Origin: Streptomyces sp. Tue6028
Lineage (GTDB): Bacteria; Actinomycetota; Actinomycetes; Streptomycetales; Streptomycetaceae
Length of the DNA: 64,000 nt
Direction of reading: 5' to 3'
Assembly (NCBI RefSeq): GCF_002300165.1
Contig: NZ_MLCE01000036.1
Span: 62,001 to 126,000 of the forward strand
Program-made: the position numbers and the translations under genes
The notes under the pieces: model-generated
Seen by the model: the letters and a program-made list of their open reading frames with translations, nothing else
What the model was told of the DNA's origin: nothing
The model's database searches: none
Shown: in pieces, positions 9,089 through 17,921 of the stretch
How positions within the stretch are numbered: position 1 is the stretch's first letter
Layout of the letters: each line of letters starts with the position of its first letter

Positions 9089-10867
9089 ATGACCGAGGAC
9101 GACATCCTGCTCGGCACGGGCCTGACCGTCCTGCTCGCCGTGGGCTCCCAGATCCTCGCGAGCCGGCTGCGGATACCGGCCCTGATCGTGCTCCTGCCCG
9201 TCGGGTTCGCCGCCGGAGCCCTCACCGACGTGGTCCATCCCGACCAGCTCCTCGGCGAGGCCTTCTCACCCCTGGTGTCGCTGTCGGTGGCGATCATCCT
9301 CTACGACGCCGGTCTCGGGCTGGACCTGCGCCATCTCCAGGGCGCCACGCGCAAGGTCGTCGTACGGCTCATGGTGACCGGTGTGCTGCTCACCTGGGGA
9401 ACCGTCCTCGCGCTGGGGCCCGCCCTGCTCGGTGTGCCCCTGGCCGTGGCCAGCGTGATCGGCGTCGTCCTCGTGGTGTCCGGGCCGACCGTGGTCGGCC
9501 CGCTGCTCGACCACGTCAGGCCGTCGGACAAGGTGCGGCGGATCCTGGTGTGGGAAGGGTCCCTGATCGATCCCGTCGGGGGCATCCTCGGCGCCGTCGC
9601 CCTGCACTCCATCGTCTCCGGCGGTCTCCAGGCCGGTCATTTCCGCTTCGGTTCGTTCGTCGCCGGCATCGCCGTCGGACTGGCCGGCGGCGCGGTCGGC
9701 GCCGCACTGCTGTGGTTCACCCTGCGCGTGCTCCGCCTCGGCGAGACGCTCGGCACGCTCGCCCAGCTGGGCACCGTCGTCGTGGTGGCCGCGGGCTGCG
9801 ACATGGTGTTCGCCGACACCGGGCTCATCGCCGCGATCATCGCGGGGCTGACGGTCGCGAACCTTCCCGGCTTCGACCTGCCCGCCCGCCGCCCGTTCTT
9901 CGAGACGCTCGTCCAGCTGATCATCGGTCTGCTGTTCATCGCCATCTCTGCCACGGTGGCGCCGAAGGCGGTCGTCCCGGTCCTGCTGCCCACACTCGTG
10001 CTCGTCGCCGTGCTCGTCCTCGTGGTCAGACCGCTGGTCGCCCTGGTGTCCACCGCCGGGACGGACGTCGTCGCGCCCGAGCGCGCCTTCATCGGCTGGC
10101 TGGCTCCGCGCGGCATCGTCGCGGCGTCCACCGCCACGACGTTCTCCGCCTCGCTCGCCGCCGCCGGCCTGCAGGGCGCGGACAAGATCCTCCCCGTCAC
10201 CTTCCTGGTGATCGTCGGGACGGTCGTGGTCTATTCGCTGACGGTGAGACCGGTGGCCATGAAGCTCGGCATCGCCCGCCCCGAGCGCGCCCGCCCGCTG
10301 CTGGTGGGCGGCACCCCGTGGGTGGTCGATCTCGCCCGGACGCTGCGCGGCGCGGGACTCGACGTGCTGATGTGGGCCGGATCCGTCCAGGACAGGAACC
10401 GCATCGAGGAAGCCGGCATCGAGCTGGCCACCGGCGAACTCATGTCCGCGGCCACCGATCCGCAGGCGCGGCTGGAGGGCGTCACATCGCTCTATCTGCT
10501 CACGGACGACGACGATTTCAACGCGCTGGCCTCGATCGTCATGGCGGACAGCGTCGAGGGTCCGGTCCACCGCATCGGCCCGCCTCCCGACAGCCGGGGC
10601 GTCGTCGCCCCCTACACCGTCGGTGACACGCTCTTCGGCCCGGAAATCGTCCGCCACGCCGTGGCGACCCGCCACGCGCAGGGCGCCCGGTTCCATGTGT
10701 GGCCCGCCGCGGATCCGCCTCCGCCGGGCCACGAGACCCTGTTCGTGGTACGGCGCGACGGGCGGCTGGAACCGGTCACCGGGGCACGGCCGGTCACCGC
10801 CGTGGCCGGCGACGCACTCGTCCTGCTCGGACCCGCGCCGGTGCCGGGCGCGCCGGTGCACGGCTGA
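9089..10867 (+). CDS. CPA1-type sodium/proton antiporter with C-terminal soluble domain
   Basis: This 592-aa membrane protein has about twelve hydrophobic segments over residues 1-390 and belongs to the cation:proton antiporter (NhaP/CPA1) family. Typical segments include SGPTVVGPLLDHVRP and WEGSLIDPVGGILGAVA, the latter with the transport-site Asp. Residues from about 400 to the end form a soluble regulatory region resembling TrkA-N/C domains (nucleotide-binding-like VGGTPWVVDLARTLRGAG). It lies 45 bp after cydB and converges with the GH15 gene, 10 bp away. A role in pH or sodium homeostasis is family knowledge; link to the oxidase is inference. Confidence 0.88.
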   Translation: MTEDDILLGTGLTVLLAVGSQILASRLRIPALIVLLPVGFAAGALTDVVHPDQLLGEAFSPLVSLSVAIILYDAGLGLDLRHLQGATRKVVVRLMVTGVLLTWGTVLALGPALLGVPLAVASVIGVVLVVSGPTVVGPLLDHVRPSDKVRRILVWEGSLIDPVGGILGAVALHSIVSGGLQAGHFRFGSFVAGIAVGLAGGAVGAALLWFTLRVLRLGETLGTLAQLGTVVVVAAGCDMVFADTGLIAAIIAGLTVANLPGFDLPARRPFFETLVQLIIGLLFIAISATVAPKAVVPVLLPTLVLVAVLVLVVRPLVALVSTAGTDVVAPERAFIGWLAPRGIVAASTATTFSASLAAAGLQGADKILPVTFLVIVGTVVVYSLTVRPVAMKLGIARPERARPLLVGGTPWVVDLARTLRGAGLDVLMWAGSVQDRNRIEEAGIELATGELMSAATDPQARLEGVTSLYLLTDDDDFNALASIVMADSVEGPVHRIGPPPDSRGVVAPYTVGDTLFGPEIVRHAVATRHAQGARFHVWPAADPPPPGHETLFVVRRDGRLEPVTGARPVTAVAGDALVLLGPAPVPGAPVHG

Positions 10868-10877
10868 CCGGCTCCGG

Positions 10878-12716
10878 TCATCGCCGGTCGAGTGACGCGT
10901 TCAGCGTGATGGCGGCGTCGATGAGTGCGAGATGCGTGAACGCCTGTGGGAAGTTGCCGAGTTGGCGGCCTGTCAGGTCGATCTCCTCGGCGTACAGGCC
11001 CAGATGGTTGGCGTACCCCAGCATCTTCTCGAACACCAGCCGGGCCCTGTTGGTCCGCCCCGCGCGTGCCAGCGCGTCGACATACATGAACGTGCACAGC
11101 GAGAAGGTGCCCTCCGTGCCGCGCAGCCCGTCGGGCGAGGCCGCGGGGTCGTAGCGGTAGACCAGACTGTCGCTGACCAGCTCCTGTTCCATGGCGTCCA
11201 GGGTCGAGACCCACAGCGGGTCCTCGGGGGTGATGAACCCCACCGTCGCCATGCGCAGCAGCGAGGAGTCGAGCACCTCACCGCCGTAGTGCTGGACGAA
11301 GGCCCGACGTTCCTCGCTCCACCCCTCGGCCATGACCTGCTCGTAGATGTCGTCGCGCGCTCCGTGCCAGCGTGCTGCCGCGGAGGGCCGGCCGTTCGAC
11401 TCGGCGAGCCGCAGAGCGCGGTCGAAGGCCACCCACGACATCACGCGGCCGTACGTGTAGTTCTTGCGTCCGCCGCGGCTCTCCCACAGGCCGTCGCCCG
11501 CCTGGTCCCAGTGGTCGGCCAGCCAGTCGAGGTTCGTCAGCAGCGACGTCCATCCATGGTGCCCCAGCTGGATTCCGTGCCGGTCCGCGAAGTGGATGCT
11601 GTCCAGCGCCTCGCCGTAGATGTCCAACTGGAGCTGGGTGGCGGCGCCGTTGCCGATCCGCACCGGCGCGGAACGCGCGTAGCCCTCCCAGTGGTCGAGA
11701 ACCTGTTCCTCCAGGTCCGAGGAGCCGTCGACCTTGTACATGATGTTGAGCGGCCCGGAGTCCCCGTCACTGCCGGCCCGCTCCTTGACCCGGTTGCTCA
11801 GCCATACGATGAAGGCCTTGGCCTCCTCGGTGAAACCCAGTCCCAGCAGGGCGTACACGGAGAAGGAGGCGTCACGGATCCAGGTGAAGCGGTAGTCCCA
11901 GTTGCGCTCGCCGCCCAGTTGCTCGGGCAGTGCCGCCGTCGGGGCGGCCACCAGCGCGCCGGTGGGGGCGTAGGTCATCAGCTTCAGCGTGATCGCGGAG
12001 CGCTCGACCGCTTCCCGCCAGCGTCCCGAGTACCGTGACTGCCCCATCCAGGAACGCCAGAACGCGACGGTGTCGTCGAAGAGCCGCTGGTAATCGGCGA
12101 GACGGAACTCGTGGGGAGGCCCGTCGGCGTCCGAATCCAGGATCAGCCCGCGCTGCTGGCCCGCTCGCAGGGTCAGGGAGAAGTGCAGATCGTCCTGTCG
12201 GTCGATGAGGACGTCGAGCATCCGCTCGTCCTCCGGTTCGCGGATCGAGTGCACGGTGAGTTCCGTGCCGTCCTCCGCGGCGAACACCGCTCCGTGCTCG
12301 GTGATGTGCATGCGGTGGGCCTTGCGGCCGTAGTCGAACCGGGGGGCGATGTCGACGTCGAACGTCATGCTTCCGCGCACGCAGCGGACCATGCGGACCA
12401 GCCGGTGGCGGGACGTGACCGTCTTCCCCGTCACGGGCATGAAGTCGACCACCTCGCCGGCGCCCGCCTCGGTCATGAACCGGGTCACCAGGACCGCCGT
12501 GTCGGGGAGGTACAACTGCCGGGTCGCGTACGTCGCATGTATCGGGCGCACCGTGCAGTGCCCGCCCTTCTCCTTGTCCAGGAGCGCGCCGAACACGCTG
12601 GGGGAGTCGAACCGCGGGACGCAGAACCAGTCGACCGTGCCGTCGACGGTCACCAGCGCCGCGGTCTGCAGGTCGCCCAGCAGGCCGTGGTTCTCGATCA
12701 GCGGGTAGTCGTCCAT
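10878..12716 (-). CDS. GH15 family glucoamylase/trehalase-like hydrolase
   Basis: A 612-aa cytoplasmic protein of the bacterial GH15 type, which includes glucoamylases and actinobacterial trehalases. The N-terminal beta domain starts with YPLIENHGLLGD. The (alpha/alpha)6 barrel carries ERNWDYRFTWIRDA, GLWESRGG (acid Glu) and near the end the AEEIDLTGRQLGNFPQAF block containing the second carboxylate. The frame is open to 12755, but GGAAGG sits just before the ATG at 12716, which I chose. Trehalase activity is plausible in this genus; glucoamylase cannot be excluded. Confidence 0.88.
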   Translation of the reverse strand: MDDYPLIENHGLLGDLQTAALVTVDGTVDWFCVPRFDSPSVFGALLDKEKGGHCTVRPIHATYATRQLYLPDTAVLVTRFMTEAGAGEVVDFMPVTGKTVTSRHRLVRMVRCVRGSMTFDVDIAPRFDYGRKAHRMHITEHGAVFAAEDGTELTVHSIREPEDERMLDVLIDRQDDLHFSLTLRAGQQRGLILDSDADGPPHEFRLADYQRLFDDTVAFWRSWMGQSRYSGRWREAVERSAITLKLMTYAPTGALVAAPTAALPEQLGGERNWDYRFTWIRDASFSVYALLGLGFTEEAKAFIVWLSNRVKERAGSDGDSGPLNIMYKVDGSSDLEEQVLDHWEGYARSAPVRIGNGAATQLQLDIYGEALDSIHFADRHGIQLGHHGWTSLLTNLDWLADHWDQAGDGLWESRGGRKNYTYGRVMSWVAFDRALRLAESNGRPSAAARWHGARDDIYEQVMAEGWSEERRAFVQHYGGEVLDSSLLRMATVGFITPEDPLWVSTLDAMEQELVSDSLVYRYDPAASPDGLRGTEGTFSLCTFMYVDALARAGRTNRARLVFEKMLGYANHLGLYAEEIDLTGRQLGNFPQAFTHLALIDAAITLNASLDRR

Positions 12717-12881
12717 CGGCGCGCCCTTCCGGTACGGGATCCAACCCGAACGCACCCCCCTGATCAGCCTAAGTGGAGGGCAGGACTCCGTCCCGCTGGG
12801 CCCGGAGCGGGGCAGGACGGGCGCGGCCCCGCCGGCGCGCCGCCCTCCTGCGCCGGTGCGCCCCGGCCACCTGCGCGGACG

Positions 12882-13820
12882 CTACGGACGCTCGGCGGTC
12901 CTGCGGGCGACACGGCGCCACAGACGACGCTGGAGGCGAAGGGTGAGCACCCCGACGCCCACGAGTACGACCACGTTGAGCAGCAGCTGGAGCAGCGATC
13001 CCCGTGCCTGACGCCATTCGGTGAAGGCGACCGAGACGGCGATGTCGGAGGCGGCGGGAATCGTCGTCACGGAGATGAACACCCCGAGCAGGGCGCTGCC
13101 GCGGGCCTCGGTCAGCGAGACGATCCCGACGACGCCGGCGAGGAAGGCGACGACGACGGAGAAGAAGTCGGGCGTGTCGATGAGGTGGGAGACCGGTCGC
13201 AGACCCAGCTCGAAGGCCTGGGACTGGAGGTGGGCGGCGCGCGACAGCACGGCGAACACAAAGGTGACCGCGATGGCCAGCAGGAAACCGGTCGTCAGCG
13301 CGCGCGTCCCCTCCCGGACCCGGCGCCGGTTGCCCTGGTCGAGGCCGAGGGCGATGCTGGTGATGGCGCGGTACTCGGGACCGACCACCATGGCGCCCAC
13401 GATGAGGATCTGCGAGTTCGTCATGATGCCGACGGCCCCGATGATCCCGGCGATGACCAGGAACAGGTAGAAGGAGGGCGGGTAGGTCCCCTCGGCCCGG
13501 ATGTGGGCCTCGACCGCGGCCCACAGCGGCGCGTGCGCGCCGGGCCGGGCGGCCTCGATCCGTTCCGCGCTGCGCGAGAACATCAGGTCCACGCCGTCGA
13601 CGGCGATCGCCCCCGCACGGTCGACGCCCAGCTCGCGCAGGTCTCCCAGCACCGCGTCGGCGGCGCCCTTCAGCACGTCGCACTCGACCGCGTCGCCGTC
13701 CGGGACGCGAACCGACCGCACGACGACCACGTTGAGGACGCGATCGTCCGAGGTGAGCAGGTCGAGTGCGGGCCGGGTCAGCGCGGCCGGCATGACCATC
13801 CGGAAGTGGATCACGTCCAT
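12882..13820 (-). CDS. DUF389 membrane protein
   Basis: The 312-aa protein has a soluble N-terminal half (residues 1-105, ferredoxin-like fold expected) and about six membrane segments after residue 110 (PPSFYLFLVIAGIIGAVGIM, MVVGPEYRAI). This is the DUF389 (TIGR00341-like) family, whose biochemical role is unknown. The start at 13820 is supported by GGAGG six bases upstream. It lies between GH15 and CorA on the same strand but with gaps of over 150 bp, so an operon is uncertain. Confidence 0.85.
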   Translation of the reverse strand: MDVIHFRMVMPAALTRPALDLLTSDDRVLNVVVVRSVRVPDGDAVECDVLKGAADAVLGDLRELGVDRAGAIAVDGVDLMFSRSAERIEAARPGAHAPLWAAVEAHIRAEGTYPPSFYLFLVIAGIIGAVGIMTNSQILIVGAMVVGPEYRAITSIALGLDQGNRRRVREGTRALTTGFLLAIAVTFVFAVLSRAAHLQSQAFELGLRPVSHLIDTPDFFSVVVAFLAGVVGIVSLTEARGSALLGVFISVTTIPAASDIAVSVAFTEWRQARGSLLQLLLNVVVLVGVGVLTLRLQRRLWRRVARRTAERP

Positions 13821-14050
13821 CCGGGCCTCCAGCGGTCGGGAGCCGGACCGTCCACCGGTCGGGCGGGGTCCTGATGCGTGACGGACCGCGGACGGCCGGG
13901 GCGACGGTCCGGCGCGCGCTTCGGTACCGAACCGGTCGACCGGGCCACGGACCCGCTACCGTTCCGCGGACACGGGTACGTGTCCGCCGTCACCCGGAGC
14001 GCTCCGTGCGGCCCGGCGCGGTACCGGCGCCGCCGCTCGGACCCCGGGGC

Positions 14051-15037
14051 TCACCGGTCCTCCCAGCCCTCGTCGCGCAGCCGTCGCCAGAGGTTCGTGC
14101 GGTGCAGCACGTAGAGGGCACCGACCAAGGAGATCAGCTGCAACCCGACGGCGAGCAGCCAGAAGACCACTCCGCTCTCCAACTCGTCCGTCAGATAGGT
14201 GAAGTTCATGCCGAAGTACCCGGTGAGGAAGGAGAGCGGCAGAAAGATGGTCGACACGATGGCCAGCCGGTTGATCACGCCGTTCTGTTCGCCGGAGACC
14301 AGGGACGTGTAGCTGGCGAAGGCGCGACGGGTGGCCTCCTGGAGCGACTCGATGTCCGTGAGCACCAGCCGGCACCCCTGCTGGAACTCCCGGGCGAGCC
14401 GCTGGCGTTCCTCGGGGAAGGTGCTGCTCAGCATGCGCCGCGTGATGATCTCGTCCATCGTCTGGAGGTAGGGCAGCAGCGAGTGGTGCAGGAGGGCCGC
14501 TCGCCGCCGCAACTGCGAGAGACGGTAGACCTGCTCCGCGCGTCGGTTCTCGAACATCTCGTCCTCGAGGTCCTCCACCGTCAGGAGGGCCGCCACAGCG
14601 GCCCGTCGGAAGGTCTCCAGCGCCGCCTGCAGCATCAGGAACAGCACGGCCACGGCGTCGGCGGGCCGTTCCTCCCGCAGCTGCGAGGTGAGGTTCTCCA
14701 GCGGCTCGACCTGCCCCCGATGGGCCGTGACCAGGTACCGCTCGGTGACCAGGACGTGGACATGGGCGACCCGGTCCACCAGGTACATCGGTACGACGAA
14801 GGTGGCCCTGTCCCCCTGGTACTCGGCCCGTACGGGTTCACCCTTCCTGCCGAACCAGGCGTAACGTGCGGCGTCGAGGCCGAGCTGGGGGGCGAGGGGC
14901 TCTTCGTCGGGTGCCGCTTCCTCGGGGAGCTCGACGTCGACGAGCAGGAAGGCGGACGTGGCGAGACGCTCACGTGCCTGGGCCACGTCCGTGCGCGTGA
15001 CGAGCCCTTCCGGCATCGACACCACCGATACGATCAT
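14051..15037 (-). CDS. CorA-family divalent cation transporter
   Basis: A 328-aa magnesium/cobalt channel of the CorA (2-TM-GxN) family. The long soluble N-terminal region (about 1-260) contains charged helices, and the C-terminal pair of membrane helices includes the signature GMN in TGYFGMNFTYL. The tail ends with charged residues, as usual. It acts as a pentamer in the cytoplasmic membrane. An alternative internal start at Met8 exists but lacks a better ribosome site. Confidence 0.9.
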   Translation of the reverse strand: MIVSVVSMPEGLVTRTDVAQARERLATSAFLLVDVELPEEAAPDEEPLAPQLGLDAARYAWFGRKGEPVRAEYQGDRATFVVPMYLVDRVAHVHVLVTERYLVTAHRGQVEPLENLTSQLREERPADAVAVLFLMLQAALETFRRAAVAALLTVEDLEDEMFENRRAEQVYRLSQLRRRAALLHHSLLPYLQTMDEIITRRMLSSTFPEERQRLAREFQQGCRLVLTDIESLQEATRRAFASYTSLVSGEQNGVINRLAIVSTIFLPLSFLTGYFGMNFTYLTDELESGVVFWLLAVGLQLISLVGALYVLHRTNLWRRLRDEGWEDR

Positions 15038-15351
15038 CGCCCCTCACCGTCGTCACGAAGTCCGTACGTCCCACCGTGCGCACACTCGGGCGGGCACGCA
15101 CGCGGACGGAGGCAGCCGCCCCGGAGGGTGCCCCGAACAGGTGAAACCGCGAGGAGCGCGGCAGAGCGCGGGCGCAGGGCGGAGCAGGCGGGACGCGGGG
15201 CGCGGGCGCGGAGCGGAGCAAGCGGGACGCAGGGCGCGCGCGGAGTGGAGCAGCCGGCACGCGGAGCGCGGGGCGCAAGCGGGACGGGCGCGGGGCGCAA
15301 GCGGCGCGGTGAGACGGGGCGGCCGGTCGGCCGGCGGCCCGCCCCGGCCGG
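15038..15351. repeat. Intergenic G/C-rich repeat tract
   Basis: No gene is supported in this stretch between corA and the LacI gene. From about 15150 to 15310 the sequence is a degenerate array of short G/C-rich words such as GCGGGACGC, GGGGCGC and GGAGCGGAGCA, giving open frames on both strands that look like low-complexity Arg/Ala/Pro peptides. These are not credible proteins. The function, if any, is unknown. Confidence 0.6.
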
Positions 15352-16395
15352 TCACGCCCCGCAGGGGCCCGTGCTGTCCCGCTCGATCAGGCGCGGCACC
15401 GGTACCTGCACCGTACGCGCCGGACCGCCGTCGAGGAGCGCGGTCAGCTCCTGCGCGGCGGTGCGCCCGAACTCCACTGTGTCCCGGGAGAGCGCGGACA
15501 GCCAGGGCTTGACCATGCGGCACAGCGCGGAGTCCTCCCACGCCACCACCGACACCTGGCCCGGCACGGAGAAGCCCAGCTCGGTGGCGGCGGCGACGCC
15601 GGCGACGGCCATCACGTCGTTGTCGTAGACGAGCGCGGTCGGCGGGGTGCCGCCCTCCAGCACGCGGCGGGTGACCGCGGCGGCCTCCGAGTCGGAGTAG
15701 TCGGTGGGCACCGAGCGGACCTCGGTCAGACCGCGCCGCTCGGCCTCGGCACGCAGCGTACGGATGCGCCGCTCGGTGTGGGCGAGCCCCGGCAGACCCG
15801 CGATGTGCACGATCCTGCGGTGGCCGAGCGAGTACAGCTCGTCGACGACCGCGGCCATCGCACCCGCGTCGTCCGCCCACACGGTCGACAGGCCGGGGTG
15901 CCGGGCGTCCGGTACCCCGCCGATCACCACGGCGGGCAGGCCCAGTTCGTCGAGCAGGTCCGGACGCGGATCGTCGACGCGCGGGTCGACCACCATCACT
16001 CCGTCCACCCGGTGCTCGGCCCACCAGCGACGGTAGACACCGCACTCTGCGTCCACGTCCTCGACCACCTGGAAGAGAAGGCCGAGATGGCGCTCAGCCA
16101 GTACCTCCTGGATGCCGGAGATGAGCTGGAGGAAGAAGGAGTCGACGCCGAGCGTGTCGGCGGGGCGCGCCACCACGAGGCCGACCGTGGCCGCTCCCTC
16201 ACCGGACAGCTGGCGTGCCGCCGTGCTGGGCCGCCAGCCCAGTTGTTCGGCGACCCGGCGCACCCGGTCGCGCGTGACCTCCGAGACTCCGGGCCGGTCG
16301 TTGAGCGCGAAGGAGACCGCGCTCTCGGAGACCCCGGCGCGCCGCGCGATGTCCTTCATCGTCGGCCGGCGCGCGGGTGACCGCTTGGCTGGCAC
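15352..16395 (-). CDS. LacI-family repressor of the N-glycan operon
   Basis: A 347-aa regulator with an N-terminal LacI helix-turn-helix (TMKDIARRAGVSESAVSFALNDRPG at about residues 11-35) and a periplasmic-binding-like sensor domain that would bind a sugar. The GTG at 16395 is preceded by GGGGGG and gives the usual N-terminus; the longer frame from 16488 runs through the operators and is not used here. It is divergent from the ABC transporter/glycosidase operon, and two 16-bp operator-like sites lie between them. Repression of both promoters with relief by an imported oligosaccharide is the likely logic. Confidence 0.92.
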   Translation of the reverse strand: MPAKRSPARRPTMKDIARRAGVSESAVSFALNDRPGVSEVTRDRVRRVAEQLGWRPSTAARQLSGEGAATVGLVVARPADTLGVDSFFLQLISGIQEVLAERHLGLLFQVVEDVDAECGVYRRWWAEHRVDGVMVVDPRVDDPRPDLLDELGLPAVVIGGVPDARHPGLSTVWADDAGAMAAVVDELYSLGHRRIVHIAGLPGLAHTERRIRTLRAEAERRGLTEVRSVPTDYSDSEAAAVTRRVLEGGTPPTALVYDNDVMAVAGVAAATELGFSVPGQVSVVAWEDSALCRMVKPWLSALSRDTVEFGRTAAQELTALLDGGPARTVQVPVPRLIERDSTGPCGA

Positions 16396-16422
16396 CTGAC
16401 CCCCCATTTCTCCGAGCCATGC

Positions 16423-16438
16423 ACTAATGCGCTTGAGT
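16423..16438. promoter_or_regulatory. LacI-type operator O1
   Basis: ACTAATGCGCTTGAGT is an imperfect palindrome centred on GCGC (pattern ACTnAnGCGCnTnAGT), a centre typical of LacI-family sites. Its first 12 bases are the exact complement of the last 12 of the second site, so the two sites face each other with 16 bp between these arms. It lies 28 bp upstream of the regulator start. Confidence 0.75.
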
Positions 16439-16446
16439 GATCCAAC

Positions 16447-16462
16447 CCTAAAGCGCATTAGT
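16447..16462. promoter_or_regulatory. LacI-type operator O2
   Basis: CCTAAAGCGCATTAGT is the second operator-like site; its AAGCGCATTAGT exactly complements ACTAATGCGCTT of the first. The GCGC centres are 24 bp apart. A repressor bound here would cover the start of the regulator's promoter and lie upstream of the operon's promoter. Confidence 0.75.
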
Positions 16463-16499
16463 GGGAACCTGCAAGTGTGTGGTGGCACGGCTCTGACCT

Positions 16500-16546
16500 G
16501 GACTAATGCTCTGCGGATTCATTTAGTCCGCACGAATCCATTGACT
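16500..16546 (+). promoter_or_regulatory. Third inverted repeat and -35 box of the operon promoter
   Basis: GGACTAA (16500-16506) and TTAGTCC (16523-16529) form 7-bp arms separated by 16 bp, the same separation as between the O1 and O2 arms, and share the ACTAA half. A -35-like TTGACT follows at 16541-16546; the -10 box is not clear. This may be an auxiliary repressor site next to the operon promoter. Confidence 0.4.
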
Positions 16547-16625
16547 TTCCCGAAGCGTGCCGGGCAAGGTCGCTGGCGCCACCTCCGCGCACCACCCGCC
16601 GACGCCGCAAGGGAGCCGTGTCACC

Positions 16626-17915
16626 GTGCCCATACCCCGCAGAGCCCTCGTCGCCGCCGCCGTCGCCCTCGTCCTGCCGCTGAGTGCCTGCGGCTCCGGG
16701 GACGACTCCGGCGGCTCCACGGACGCCTCCGGCAAGATCGAGGGCGACATCACCTTCCAGACCTGGAACCTGAGGGCCAACTTCAAGCCGTACTTCGAAG
16801 GCGTGATCGCCGACTTCGAGAAGAAGTACCCCGGCACCCACGTGAAGTGGATCGACCAGCCCGCGGAGGGCTACGCCGACAAGATCAGCGCCGACGCGGC
16901 CGGCGGCACCCTGCCCGACGTCGTCAACGTCTCGCCCGACCTCGTCGCGCCGCTCGCCAAGGCGGGCCTCGCGCTCGACCTCGACAAGTCCGCCGCGCAG
17001 TACAAGAAGGAGTACCTCGACGGCGCCTGGGCGAGCCACCAGATCCCGGGGATGAACGGGACGTACGCCTTCCCCTGGTACCTCAACACCGGGCCGCTGT
17101 TCTACAACAAGTCGCTCTTCAAGGAGGCCGGGCTCGACGCCTCCAAGCCGCCCACCACGTACGACGAACTCTTCACCGAGGCGCTCCAGCTGGCGAAGAA
17201 GAGCGACGGCAAGGTCGCCACGCTCGCCAACGTGCCCACCATCGAGGACTTCGGCCGCTATGGCGTCGAGCTCATGAACAAGCAGGGCACCGGCTTCGCC
17301 TTCAACGACGCCAAGGGCGTCGAACTCCTCACGAAGTACAAGGAGTTGTACGACGCCAAGGCGCTCGACCCGCAGGCCCTGACGGCGACCCCCGAGTCGT
17401 CCGGCAAGAAGTTCCTCACCGGCGCCGTCGCCATGAACCCGGGCAGCGCGCTGGACCTCGGAAACTTCAAGAAGCAGGCGCCGAACCTGTACAGGAACAT
17501 CGGCATCACGGACCAGATCACCAGCACCGGCAAGGTGAACATGTACGTGATGGGCGTGATGGTCAACGCGCGCACCAAGCACACGCCGGCCGCCGTCGCC
17601 TTCGCGCACTACGTCACCGACGCGCAGAACCAGATGTCCTTCGCCAAGAAGGTCGCGATCTTCCCGAGCACGGCCGGATCGCTCGACGACCCCTACTTCA
17701 CCAAGGAGGACGGGACCGACGAGACGCGGGTGCGCATCGCCGCCGCCAAGTCCCTGAAGAACGCGGTGAACTACACCCCGGTCCTGTTCAGCGAGCAGAT
17801 GAAGACGGCGCTGCGCAACGAGGTCGCCAAGGCGCTGCAGGGCAAGGAGAGCCCCAAGGCAGCTCTTGACAACGCTGTCAAGGCCTCCGACCGGCTGCTC
17901 CAGCAGCAGGGCTGA
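16626..17915 (+). CDS. Sugar-binding lipoprotein of ABC importer (family 1 SBP)
   Basis: The 429-aa extracellular solute-binding protein has a lipoprotein signal with lipobox LSAC (lipidated Cys22) and a family 1 carbohydrate-binding fold. It should capture oligosaccharides for the two permeases just downstream. The GTG at 16626 is preceded by GGGAG at a 10-nt distance and gives a compact signal peptide, whereas the longer frame from 16557 adds a non-signal extension. No ATPase gene is present in this operon; streptomycete importers of this class commonly share MsiK. From context the ligand is probably an N-glycan released by the GH85 enzyme. Confidence 0.92.
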   Translation: MPIPRRALVAAAVALVLPLSACGSGDDSGGSTDASGKIEGDITFQTWNLRANFKPYFEGVIADFEKKYPGTHVKWIDQPAEGYADKISADAAGGTLPDVVNVSPDLVAPLAKAGLALDLDKSAAQYKKEYLDGAWASHQIPGMNGTYAFPWYLNTGPLFYNKSLFKEAGLDASKPPTTYDELFTEALQLAKKSDGKVATLANVPTIEDFGRYGVELMNKQGTGFAFNDAKGVELLTKYKELYDAKALDPQALTATPESSGKKFLTGAVAMNPGSALDLGNFKKQAPNLYRNIGITDQITSTGKVNMYVMGVMVNARTKHTPAAVAFAHYVTDAQNQMSFAKKVAIFPSTAGSLDDPYFTKEDGTDETRVRIAAAKSLKNAVNYTPVLFSEQMKTALRNEVAKALQGKESPKAALDNAVKASDRLLQQQG

Positions 17916-17921
17916 TCAGGC

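Noticed and set aside
15038..15351. Small Arg/Ala/Pro-rich proteins in the G/C-rich tract
   Set aside because: Frames on both strands are equally open and low in complexity, with no start signals. It is a repeat-driven artefact.
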